Assembly (NCBI RefSeq): GCF_022376445.1
Contig: NW_025955749.1
Location: 1-11,337 of the forward strand
Length of the DNA: 11,337 nt
Origin: Fomitopsis serialis
Lineage: Eukaryota > Basidiomycota > Agaricomycetes > Polyporales > Fomitopsidaceae
Direction of reading: 5' to 3'
Under the pieces are notes generated by a model, which was given only the letters and a program-made list of their open reading frames with translations, was not told where the DNA came from and did no database searches. Positions 1 through 6,199 of the stretch are shown piece by piece. Positions within the stretch are counted from its first letter, which is position 1; each line of letters opens with the position of its first letter. Position numbers and translations under genes: made by a program.

Positions 1-1764
1 CGAACGAGTACATGTTGTCGATCCAGTCTTCGAACGCGTCGTCTTCGTCTTGGGTCGTCGCCTGGTTGCGTCGTTCTTCGGGACAGTCCATCCGGTCCGT
101 GCGAGTCCCGGGCACTGCACGAGAGTGAAGTGAAACGTGAGAATTGAGACAATCCAGCGATTAATGCTCGCGCTCGGTGCGATATCGGGATTAGCCAGCA
201 TCCCCTTGATGTATCGAGCGTCGACTTCCACGATCAGGTTTCGAATCCCGATGACATACATTCGAAGCGCTCGAAGAGCGCGGAACAGTCCATAGATTTC
301 AAGCTTTGGTTGCGAGAATCGACGTTCACGGTCGTTCAGCGTGATTGATCCGAAGCGGCTGTAGTACCTGCGCTTCGCGTCCTCCTCGTCGCACTGGCAT
401 AGGAGGAATCCGACTGCAATGAAGGACGTGTCGACGGCGAGAATAACAGGTGCCGTCGAGTCGTAATTGATCGAACGAAGTGCTGGGCTTTCGAGCAAGG
501 CCTGCTTCAAGTCGTCCTGAGCCTGCTGTTGTGCGGGGCCCCATTCGAAGGGCATATCCTTCCTTGTTAGCCGAACGAGAGCGTCGGCCCGGTGCGCGAA
601 GTTCTTGATAAATATCCTGCACACTCCGATCGTGCCTAGAAATGCTCGAACATCGGACAAGGTCTGACAGGCGCCCCAGTTTCGGATGGTCGCGACTCGA
701 GATTCGTCAGGCAGGCGCCCTTGAGGCCTACAACGGTGGCCAATAACCATGATTTCTCGAGCTATCAGCACACTCTTGACTCCCGAAAACGTTCCACCAG
801 CGTAGCGCATTCGAGTGACGATCCGGTTAAGGTTCTGGAAGTGTTCCCAGACGAACCTTCGAATGCCAGGATTCTGCGGAATGACTTCGCCACCGTAGTC
901 GCTGGCCGGGCCTTTGAGCGGAACGTCGTCGATGTAGGGTACAGTGTGTTCGGGAGTTTCGGGCTGAAGTATATAGGTTACGTCGTCGTGGAAGATGGGT
1001 ACTGCATTTGTCCACCCCATAGGAAGCGTAGTAAGTCGCATGGCTCCATACGGTGTCTGGAACGTAGTGAGATCTCTCGAACTTTCGGCGATATAGCGTT
1101 CGTCGTAGCCGACATAGAGGTCTAGCATCCCTCCGCACGTTCGTCCTCCGAACTGTTCGGCGAGATGTTCGGGAGTCGGCGGGACACCAGAGTGTTGGAT
1201 CGTGACTGCGTTGAGAGGCTCGAGACTGTGAACAATCCGCAAGGACTTGCCGTCCTTCTTAACAACACAAAACCATCGCGAACGGTACGACGAGTTCGAA
1301 GGTTCGTAGACTCCGGAGTCAATCTTGCGACGAATCATCGAGCAGACCTCCTTGTACAGACCAGGAGGGATAGGGATGTTCTTCTGGACCCAGGGCGTGT
1401 GCGGGATCACAGGAAAGTCTATGGGTGGGAAATATTCGGACTTGAAGTTGCCACGTTCGTTGTCTGACCATGCGAACGCGTCGTTGTTCGTAGCCATGAA
1501 GTGGTGAAGTAGATCGCGTTCGGCGGGTTGTAACAGATCATCGTCGTGCAGCTTATCCGAGACAGCTGCCCTTTCGGCCGTGTAGCGACCTTCGGGCTTG
1601 AAAGGAGGTGGGTTGGGGTTGAGTTCACGCATCGTAGAGAGCGGATCTCCCTTGATGTCGCGAACGATACGAAACTGTTCGGGGACTGACCCGAGAACAG
1701 GTCTCGTCTTGAGTGCGACCGGCTTGTACTTCTTCTTCGATTTGCCTGTGCGAATGTGGACACA
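1..1764 (-). CDS. pol: Reverse transcriptase and RNase H, open frame without start or stop in the window
   Basis: The frame is open for all 588 codons, from just after a TGA at 1765-1767 to the left edge, so a caller that needs both ends would miss it. The N-terminal part has KKKYKPVALKTRPV and EQFRIVRDIKGDPL, as in related polyproteins. RT follows: VYEPSNSSYRSRWFCVVKK (about 1250-1310), HSLEPLN, the first catalytic Asp in GGMLDLYVGYDERY (Asp at 1120-1122), MGWTNAVPIFHDDVTYIL, and the catalytic YIDD at 925-936. The connection domain has VRAFLGTIGVCRIFIKNFAHRA. RNase H keeps its acidic residues: Asp in AVDTSF (430-432), Glu in QPKLEIYGL (298-300) and Asp in VEVDARY (220-222). Near 115 the homologous reading moves to the next frame, where VPGT and later FEDWIDNMYSF continue to the edge. 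That break fits one missing base. RT would copy element RNA into DNA in virus-like particles, and RNase H would remove the RNA strand. Confidence 0.9.
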
Positions 1765-2150
1765 TCAGGAGCATCCTCGGACGAGTCGGTACTGTCGTGG
1801 GTATGGCCGGTGCGGGTATACGTAGGTAGTCGGTCGAACGAGAGAATGTGTTCGGAGAAGTGGTCGAAGATGCATGCGTGTTCGAAGGTTTCGAAGCGTA
1901 TGACGGGGTATGCTGAGTCGATCTCGTAGCCTCGGTGGCTGTCCTGACTTCATCGAAAACAAAACTGGAATAGGTATGTGGAACGGAGAGATACGTAGCC
2001 GCGAGAACTGGGTCTTCGAGAGATGAAATGTTGGCATAGGCAGAAATGGACGGGGTATCGTTTTCGAAGTCGATCACAAGTGCGACTTGCTCGTCATCGT
2101 CGGCCTGAACTACGTGTTCAAAAGTCCCGACTGCCTCTTCTGAAAAACCT
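1755..2150 (-). pseudogene. Variable linker between protease and reverse transcriptase, spread over shifted frames
   Basis: This stretch joins the protease frame to the RT frame, and its coding-like text changes frame twice inside it. From about 2150 to 1945 the plausible reading has GFSEEAVGTFEHVV, DDDEQVALVIDFEND and SSLEDPVLAATYL. From about 1945 to 1755 the next frame has YEIDSAYPVIRFETFEHA, HFSEHILSFDRLPTY and DSTDSSEDAPDVSTFAQA. The RT frame then starts with KSKKKYKPV. Protease and RT are in the same frame overall, so the three shifts add up to three bases. Acidic, low-conservation linkers here are usual in this group. No enzymatic motif is visible. The exact positions of the lesions are estimates. 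Confidence 0.6.
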
Positions 2151-3204
2151 CTTGGAACTTCGGCCGTCCTCGAGGCATCGTAGGTACCGTGATCTGTTCG
2201 GACGTGTTCGGGCACAACAGGGTGATGGTTTGATTCTCGTCGGCGAAGTTCTTCACCAGGCTCTCAGTGATGACGTCGAATGGTCGACCTAGCAGCACGT
2301 CGTACGACGCGCGCTTGATGACGTGGATCTGTAGATACAAGGTAATCGGGCCGACTTGACATGGTACGTTTCGAACAAGGCCGAGCGAGCGGTCGACTCC
2401 ACCGTTCGCGGATTGCATGCTAAGGACGATGGTCGGGTCGAATGATAAACCGAGGTGATAGCACAGTGCTTCCGACATGCAGATGACCTGCGAACCGGGA
2501 TCGAGAATGCAGGCTACCTTCTCCTTACGATCGATCGTGAGGTCGATCGTTCGAAGAGAATGGGACTCGGCCGCGACAGTAAGTTCGCTAGGTATCGCGC
2601 CTCGAGGCAACACCCTCAGGTACGTCTCGTACGAGTCTGGGATGATGGTGGCGTCTGGGTCGAGCTTGTTGTCGTGGCAGTCTACTAACGCGGGGTCGTG
2701 TGTCGGAAGTTCTTCGAACGCAGCCATGTTCGTCGAGGTCGGGTTCGAGTCATGCGTCACTCTTCGGGGCGTCACCGCTTCGCGATAGCGGTTGCGAAGC
2801 TCGGGCGAGATGCTCAACAGCTCCTCGATGGTCAGCGGGACCGTTGGCGTGCTCATCGACCGCTTGAAGACGGACTCGGCCAGCTGGGCCTGAACTACGG
2901 GTGCAAGATTCGTATACGAGCCGTCCCGGTTCTTAAACTTCGTAGGCGCTGCTCCGAAGTTTCGGGTCGTCGGCGGTGCATAGGTCGCTGTGTAGCTCGG
3001 GAGTGTGGTACCCCGGGCGCGATGTTCGAGGGGTGGGTCATTTCGCTGCTCCCAGATTGGAGGTGACATGGGTGGAAGGGGTTTTGAGAGTGGAGGGGAG
3101 ATGTGCCGAGAAATGATCTTGCAACGATGCCTCAGGGTTACTGACCTTGTCCTCGGTTCTCCAAGCCTCGCTGACGACTCCGTTCCCAACTCGCTCCGTG
3201 GACT
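2110..3204 (-). CDS. pol: Retropepsin-like aspartic protease region of a Ty3/gypsy polyprotein
   Basis: An open frame of 364 codons lies between TAG at 3205-3207 and TAG at 2110-2112. The first ATG is at 3069, but in an intact element this would be an internal part of gag-pol, so no true start is claimed. The N-terminal third is Pro/Thr/Ser-rich (PPLSKPLPPMSPPIWEQ region) and looks like the gag-protease linker. ESVFKRSMSTPTVPLTIEEL and LLSISPELRNRYREAVTPRR match the segment that precedes protease in related elements. The protease core has ACILDPGSQVICMS (catalytic Asp at 2500-2502), MQSANGGVDRSLGLVRNV, GPITLYLQIHVI, and the flap-side motif YDVLLGRPFDV. The site reads Asp-Pro-Gly where classical retropepsins have Asp-Thr/Ser-Gly. 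As I recall, Pro is common in this fungal group. The enzyme would cut the polyprotein during particle maturation. The C-terminal end after about 2147 is out of frame with the following linker. Confidence 0.85.
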   Translation of the reverse strand, partial: SPRSELGTESSARLGEPRTRSVTLRHRCKIISRHISPPLSKPLPPMSPPIWEQRNDPPLEHRARGTTLPSYTATYAPPTTRNFGAAPTKFKNRDGSYTNLAPVVQAQLAESVFKRSMSTPTVPLTIEELLSISPELRNRYREAVTPRRVTHDSNPTSTNMAAFEELPTHDPALVDCHDNKLDPDATIIPDSYETYLRVLPRGAIPSELTVAAESHSLRTIDLTIDRKEKVACILDPGSQVICMSEALCYHLGLSFDPTIVLSMQSANGGVDRSLGLVRNVPCQVGPITLYLQIHVIKRASYDVLLGRPFDVITESLVKNFADENQTITLLCPNTSEQITVPTMPRGRPKFQEVFQKRQSGLLNT

Positions 3205-3651
3205 CTAAAGCTCTGTCTCGTTCTTGTCCTTGTTCTCGTTCCGAAGGTGCCCCACTCTGGCTCTGCAGTCGCTGCCCTTCAAGTCGCTAAACTCGTTCCG
3301 CGGTTGTCTCGTTCTCGTTCCGTGGTCGCCTTCCTTGTTCCGCGGGTTCCTGTGCTCGTTCCGCAAGCTCCTACGCTCGTTCCGCGAGCTCCTACGCTCG
3401 TTCCACGAGCTCCTACGCTCGTTCTGCAGCCGCCTATGCTCGTTCCGCGAGCTCCTGTACTCGTTCCGAGAGCTCCTGTACTCGTTCCGCGAGCTTCTGT
3501 ACTCGTTCCGCAGGCTCCCGTACTCGTTCCGCAAGCTCCTGTACTCGTTCCGCGAGTCCCTGTCCGGGTCCTGTATCCTCCGAGCTGTCCTGGCCTCCAA
3601 GTCGTAGGACTTGTCTTTTCTCGATTACGTGGCACCGTGCACGTCCGAAGA
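3205..3651 (-). pseudogene. Open frame over the 21-bp array, in frame with protease but cut by one stop
   Basis: In the protease frame, upstream codons are open from just after a TAA at about 3649 down to a TAG at 3205-3207, with no ATG. The text is SYDLEARTARRIQDPDRD followed by seven-residue repeats of the form NEYRSSR and then NERRSSR, and it ends GHLRNENKDKNETEL. It sits where the C-terminal part of gag should be, but no capsid fold signature or CCHC knuckle can be seen. Another frame gives LAERVQE heptads that resemble a coiled coil over the right half of the array only, and meets a stop at 3434. Which frame was ever translated cannot be settled from one copy. Confidence 0.4.
3314..3564. 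repeat. 21-bp tandem repeat (minisatellite) in the leader/gag-linker region
   Basis: Ten units in exact 21-bp register start at 3355, each built on CTCGTTCCGCGAGCTCCT plus three variable bases on the plus strand. Two degenerate units precede them (3314-3354), and a further partial match lies near 3291. The last three bases split the array in two: the left units mostly end in ACG, the units from about 3442 rightward mostly end in GTA. Because 21 is a multiple of three, reading frames are preserved across the array. A GAGCTC palindrome recurs in most units. Confidence 0.95.
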
Positions 3652-3691
3652 TCCTTGATTGCCCAAGAAGGTCACTGTTGACCAACCCGGG

Positions 3692-3709
3692 GAGCCTCTC
3701 CCAGCTCCA
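3692..3709 (-). other. Candidate tRNA primer-binding site
   Basis: Five bases after the proposed LTR end, the minus strand reads TGGAGCTGGGAGAGGCTC. A minus-strand primer site normally begins TGG, the complement of tRNA CCA, within a few bases of the 5' LTR. The implied tRNA 3' end is not one I can name, and one expected position of the T-stem does not fit well. The call therefore rests on position and on the TGG start alone. Confidence 0.4.
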
Positions 3710-3714
3710 ACAAA

Positions 3715-4009
3715 TGTATGAGGGACCCACAAGCTGTGCTCGCAGATGTCTAGATTCGGAGGTGGGGAGAACTGAGCTATGTACATGTCTTCGTGGCACT
3801 GTATGCCGCCGAAGCTGACTAATAGTAGGTACTTGCTATATATGGTAAGTAATGCGAAATCGCACGAAGTCCGTCAGGTACAATAGAAATGTGGGTATCG
3901 GAAGGAATAGCGAAGGTTGTCAATATGCTCGGAGGGAATGGCACTGACCAGGTAGCTCAAAATAAGGGATATACGTACTGTCCGGGCCTATGTGGGGGCA
4001 CTCCCCACA
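3715..4009 (-). repeat. Long terminal repeat (candidate, 295 bp)
   Basis: On the minus strand the segment starts TGTGGGGAGTGCCCCCACA and ends CCCTCATACA, giving the TGT...ACA ends usual for Ty3/gypsy LTRs. A polypurine tract lies directly before its start and a TGG-type primer-site candidate lies five bases after its end. It contains a TATA-like motif and an end hairpin, and no long open frame that looks coding. No second copy exists in the window, so the ends are set by these marks and not by alignment of two LTRs. Confidence 0.65.
3837..3843 (-). promoter_or_regulatory. TATA-like element inside the LTR
   Basis: The minus strand reads CCATATATAGCAAG here, about 165 bp into the LTR, with more than 100 bp of LTR left downstream. 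This is a sensible place for the promoter that starts the element's RNA. The match is short and in an AT-richer patch, so chance is possible. Confidence 0.4.
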
Positions 4010-4010
4010 T
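3990..4010. repeat. Perfect inverted repeat at the LTR start
   Basis: The arms ATGTGGGG and CCCCACAT are perfectly complementary (8 bp) around a five-base loop GCACT. The hairpin covers the LTR terminus and its first base pair reaches one base into the polypurine tract side. Short inverted repeats at LTR ends are usual, because integrase recognises them, but an immediate hairpin of this length is longer than the typical few bases. Confidence 0.8.
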
Positions 4011-4019
4011 CTCCCCCTT
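4010..4019 (-). other. Polypurine tract
   Basis: The minus strand reads AAGGGGGAGA immediately before the LTR start TGTGGGG. An RNase H-resistant purine run directly next to the 3' LTR primes plus-strand DNA synthesis in LTR retrotransposons. Its presence shows that the sequence to the right (higher coordinates) is, or was, the 3' end of an internal region. Confidence 0.7.
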
Positions 4020-4132
4020 ACTCGAATTGTGACCGTCCCCGGTCACCCACTCCCCGCCGCGACAGCAACACTGCCTAACCAAGAGCGATCCATGCGACAT
4101 GAATGACGCGAGTCCATTAGCTTTGCCGTCTT
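4020..4132 (-). other. Short non-coding spacer between the last module stop codon and the polypurine tract
   Basis: These 113 bases lie between the stop codon at 4133-4135 and the polypurine tract. They hold a GGTGACCGGGGACGGTCAC imperfect inverted repeat on the minus strand (about 4027-4045) and no coding-like frame. Position and length fit a 3' untranslated stretch of the element ending at the LTR. Confidence 0.4.
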
Positions 4133-4735
4133 CTATATCGTGTCCCAAACTCCGCTTACACCGTGCGTGCAACCGTCATCCTCGTCAAGCCAGCCGCAGT
4201 CTCGATTGGTCTTGACAATTGCCCTCTCTGTGTCTGCGCACGGCAGGTACTCCACGATCCGATGCCCGTTCTCATCCAAGTGCCAGCAGCTGACTAGTTT
4301 TTCATCGCAGACCTCTTCTGGACCCTGAGCTCAGCGCACTCGACCAGTAGGCACTCTCCGGCGAGTCCGAGTCTATGATCGTCCGCGACGGTCGCGTTGC
4401 CCGAGGCCATCGTGTCGTCCCTCGCCTGCTTGTGCGCCTGGTACTGTCGATTGTTCCGGTCGATGTTGTCTGCGGTGTGTCCTCTCGTCGCACCTAAACT
4501 GCGCATGAACCCACCGCGCAACTGCTGATCTGCCTCTATAACCGCCCTCTTCGACTCGTCGCGCGGAAGAAGAAATTCGATGATCACTGCCCGTGGTCGT
4601 CGAGGTGACAACAGCTTACTAGCCCGTCATCGTGCGCTTCGTCCGGGATGTTCAGCTCGGCCGACCCAACGAGTAGGCACTCTTGCAGCCCACGTTCTCC
4701 CGCTTCGACCACCCTGTCCGGCTGACCACCAGGTC
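4133..4735 (-). pseudogene. C-terminal two modules of the unrecognised modular protein, frame-broken
   Basis: Two copies of one module can be read when frame changes are allowed. The last copy has GLAGECLLVECAEL, then after a shift near 4326 EEVCDEKLVSCWHLDENGH, EYLPCADTERAIVK and GWLDEDDGC, and ends at TAG 4133-4135. The copy before it has GLQECLLVGSAELNIPDEA and DGLVSCCHLDDHG, then after a shift near 4585 VIIEFLLPRDESKRAVIEAD. The cores lie at about 4280-4288 and 4605-4613. They align with each other and with a third copy at about 5074-5082. No known domain is recognised. All breaks here are of the single-base-loss type. The balance of acidic and hydrophobic residues, and the conservation between copies at protein level, argue that this was coding. 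Confidence 0.55.
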
Positions 4736-5529
4736 TACCTCGTCTCCGAGGCTCCCCCATACTCGATCCGCACTCTGTGGTCGCTCACGTTCCGCCGGAC
4801 CGTGCGCGTTTGGGTTTCCTGGGCCGCCTGCTTGCCCAGTCTCGCACTGCGTCGAGTCCTCGGCGCTCCTTGGGCTATCGAGACATCTACCCCGAGTCGT
4901 ACGCGCTCGTGTACCAGGTACTGCGCTAGCCATTCGCTCCGCTCGGTATCCTCGTCAACGGTGCGTGTGTCGTCCTCTGGGACCCATTTGTCTGCCTGCT
5001 CAACTTCGCGCAGGGCCACCTCGGCTTCGGCTCGCGGAATGTATCCCCATAGCCGCCGCCCGTCCTCCGCAATGTGCCAGCATGCGACGAGGTCGTCCTC
5101 GGGTGCCTGTTCTGGCCCGTCGAACTCGCCGAAGTCTCCGAGAAGCCACGCCTCTCCTTGCTCTTCTTCAATCTCACGCTCCTCACGCCGGTAGCCGCTT
5201 GAACTGGCAGCTGAATCGTGCACGTCACTTTCGGGTGGCAGTGTCCGTGGTAGGTCGACCGGTGAGTCAATATTCCCGCTGACTTCAGTGCGGTTCGCCT
5301 CCTCGCACGTATGGTCCAGTCGACCAGACGTCCCGTCCTGGAGTCCCTCGCACCTAGCTGTTCCCTGTAACTTGCGCAGCCGAGCGACCTCGCCTTCAAG
5401 TTGGTCCCCTCTTCTAAGCTTAGAGCTTGCCCCATGGTCCGTCTCGCTGGCGGTAGTATGCACGAGCCTGCCCATCCCGCATCCTTGCCACGGTACGTCC
5501 GCAAATTCCGCGAATGGTCCGGTTGCTGG
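4735..5529 (-). CDS. Unrecognised modular protein segment with an LVACWH module
   Basis: The frame is open from 5529 to a stop at 4735-4737, and the first ATG is at 5475 (246 codons). From that ATG, residues about 21-40 are charged and may form a short helix (GDQLEGEVARLRKLQG). Residues about 100-175 hold the module: EEQGEAWLLGDFGEFDGPEQ, then DDLVACWHIAEDGRRLWGYI, RAEAEVALREVEQADKW and VPEDDTRTVDED. It matches the two copies to its left. The tail is Arg-rich and seems to leave the true frame before its stop, since VDLVVSRTGWSKREN continues in the next frame. No catalytic motif, signal peptide or membrane segment is visible. The ATG may be internal, because the same frame continues rightward after a short interruption. 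Confidence 0.5.
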   Translation of the reverse strand, partial: PATGPFAEFADVPWQGCGMGRLVHTTASETDHGASSKLRRGDQLEGEVARLRKLQGTARCEGLQDGTSGRLDHTCEEANRTEVSGNIDSPVDLPRTLPPESDVHDSAASSSGYRREEREIEEEQGEAWLLGDFGEFDGPEQAPEDDLVACWHIAEDGRRLWGYIPRAEAEVALREVEQADKWVPEDDTRTVDEDTERSEWLAQYLVHERVRLGVDVSIAQGAPRTRRSARLGKQAAQETQTRTVRRNVSDHRVRIEYGGASETR

Positions 5530-5576
5530 CTAATCTCCATAAAACCCCACATGCAGCACCGCGTCGGGTTCGCCAT
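5440..5576 (-). pseudogene. Module copy read in a shifted frame
   Basis: The module starting YEWTSRYARDGEPDAVLHVG in the frame to the right continues here one frame away as EISQQPDHSRNLRTYRGKDA. The frame then returns to that of the LVACWH segment. The plus strand at about 5475-5520 closely resembles about 5771-5816 (CATCCCGCATCCTTGCCACGG against CGTCCCGCGTCCTTGCCATGG), which supports a true repeat. The two shifts roughly compensate. Confidence 0.45.
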
Positions 5577-6099
5577 CCCGCGCGTACCTGCTCGTCCATT
5601 CGTACTTGGAGCGCGCGTCGTCCTTGGGCGCGCTTGACAACCCTTCCGCGGCGGCTATCGGTCCCGGCGCCCTCCACGTCTCGCCACGGCCGGTACGTTC
5701 ATCCGCCCGCTCCCCCATACTCGGCTCGACGCTCACGCCCCAGTTCACCCTGCTGCCTGCTTGCACCCGGCTACCCGTCCCGCGTCCTTGCCATGGTATG
5801 TCCGCTGAGTCCGTGAAGGGTCTCGCCTCGCTGATCCCGACGGGCCCTGACTGTAGCACCAGTTCACTACCACCGTCCTCCTCGTGCGTAATCCCGCACC
5901 CGCCGCACCCGTACTCCCTCCGTGTGCAGGATGTTTCTTCCACCGTGCGTCGCTGCCACGAGATATCCAGTACGTCCGTGAAGGTGTCGGTTGACCGGCT
6001 GATCTCGGTGACCCCAACTTGCCAGACCGCTTCGCCGCAGCCCTCCTCCGTGTACGTGTTCGTTGCCTCACGTCTGGTGCGTCTGTGTTCTGTCCGCAT
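5530..6099 (-). CDS. Tandem module array, left open frame (four module starts)
   Basis: A single 189-codon frame carries repeated text. Module one has EEGCGEAVWQVGVTEIS and TFTDVLDISWQ (residues about 18-49). Module two has EEDGGSELVLQSGPVGIS and PFTDSADIPWQGRG (about 73-107). A shorter one has RVNWGVSVEPSMGERADERT (about 117-136). A fourth begins YEWTSRYARDGEPDAVLHVG (about 166-185) and continues in another frame. The shared pattern is an acidic lead, a hydrophobic triplet of the LQV type, EIS, a spacer, then D..DIPWQ. The ATG at 6099 need not be a real start: related text (AEYERAEGRMRGR) lies upstream in the same frame beyond one stop. Function unknown. Confidence 0.5.
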   Translation of the reverse strand: MRTEHRRTRREATNTYTEEGCGEAVWQVGVTEISRSTDTFTDVLDISWQRRTVEETSCTRREYGCGGCGITHEEDGGSELVLQSGPVGISEARPFTDSADIPWQGRGTGSRVQAGSRVNWGVSVEPSMGERADERTGRGETWRAPGPIAAAEGLSSAPKDDARSKYEWTSRYARDGEPDAVLHVGFYGD

Positions 6100-6199
6100 G
6101 TCTGACGATGTTTGGCTGAAGCTTCCCCTCGCCCCTTCATCCCCCGCCGGGTCCCACTATCGCCCACGCATCCGTCCTTCAGCTCTCTCGTACTCGGCT

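Larger units (their letters stand above)
1..4009 (-). mobile_element. Ty3/gypsy-like LTR retrotransposon, 5' half (LTR to RNase H), cut by the window edge
   Basis: Reading right to left, this span has the order of a Ty3/gypsy element: LTR, candidate primer-binding site, leader, protease, reverse transcriptase, RNase H. Integrase and the 3' end would lie beyond the left edge. The order protease, RT, RNase H is seen directly from the motifs. Assignment to the Agaricomycete Ty3/gypsy group is inferred from remembered family patterns, such as a DPGSQ protease site and an RT with SSYRSRWFCVVKK and YIDDVP. The copy looks inactive: most of gag is missing, one in-frame stop precedes the protease, and the frame changes at about 2143, 1945, 1755 and 115. 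Element boundaries on the left are unknown. Confidence 0.8.

Noticed and set aside
721..1125. 134-codon plus-strand open frame
   Set aside because: It lies opposite the RT catalytic region, whose motifs are clear on the minus strand.
1755..2150. Spliceosomal introns explaining the frame changes
   Set aside because: Coding-like text runs up to each break on both sides with no room for a typical 50-60 bp intron, and one missing base explains each change more simply.
3314..3564. CRISPR-like array
   Set aside because: The units are contiguous 21-bp tandem repeats without spacers, in a fungal-type retrotransposon.
3224..3681. Plus-strand open frames with FRELLYSFRELL-like and VPRAPVLVPRAP-like repeats
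   Set aside because: These arise because the 21-bp unit is a multiple of three. They are antisense to the element and have no independent support.
3692..3709. Fragment of a tRNA gene
   Set aside because: Only the acceptor-end-like bases are present, and no D or anticodon arm follows. A primer site explains the position better.
4133..5200. Chromodomain at the element's 3' end
   Set aside because: The Trp-containing modules (CWHLDENG, CWHIAEDG) recall the post-integrase position of a chromodomain, but the YLVKW-GY and TWEP patterns are absent.
4580..5282. Overlapping plus-strand open frames of about 200 codons
   Set aside because: They are Ser/Arg-rich shadows of the minus-strand LVACWH module. 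No start context, motif or repeat supports them.
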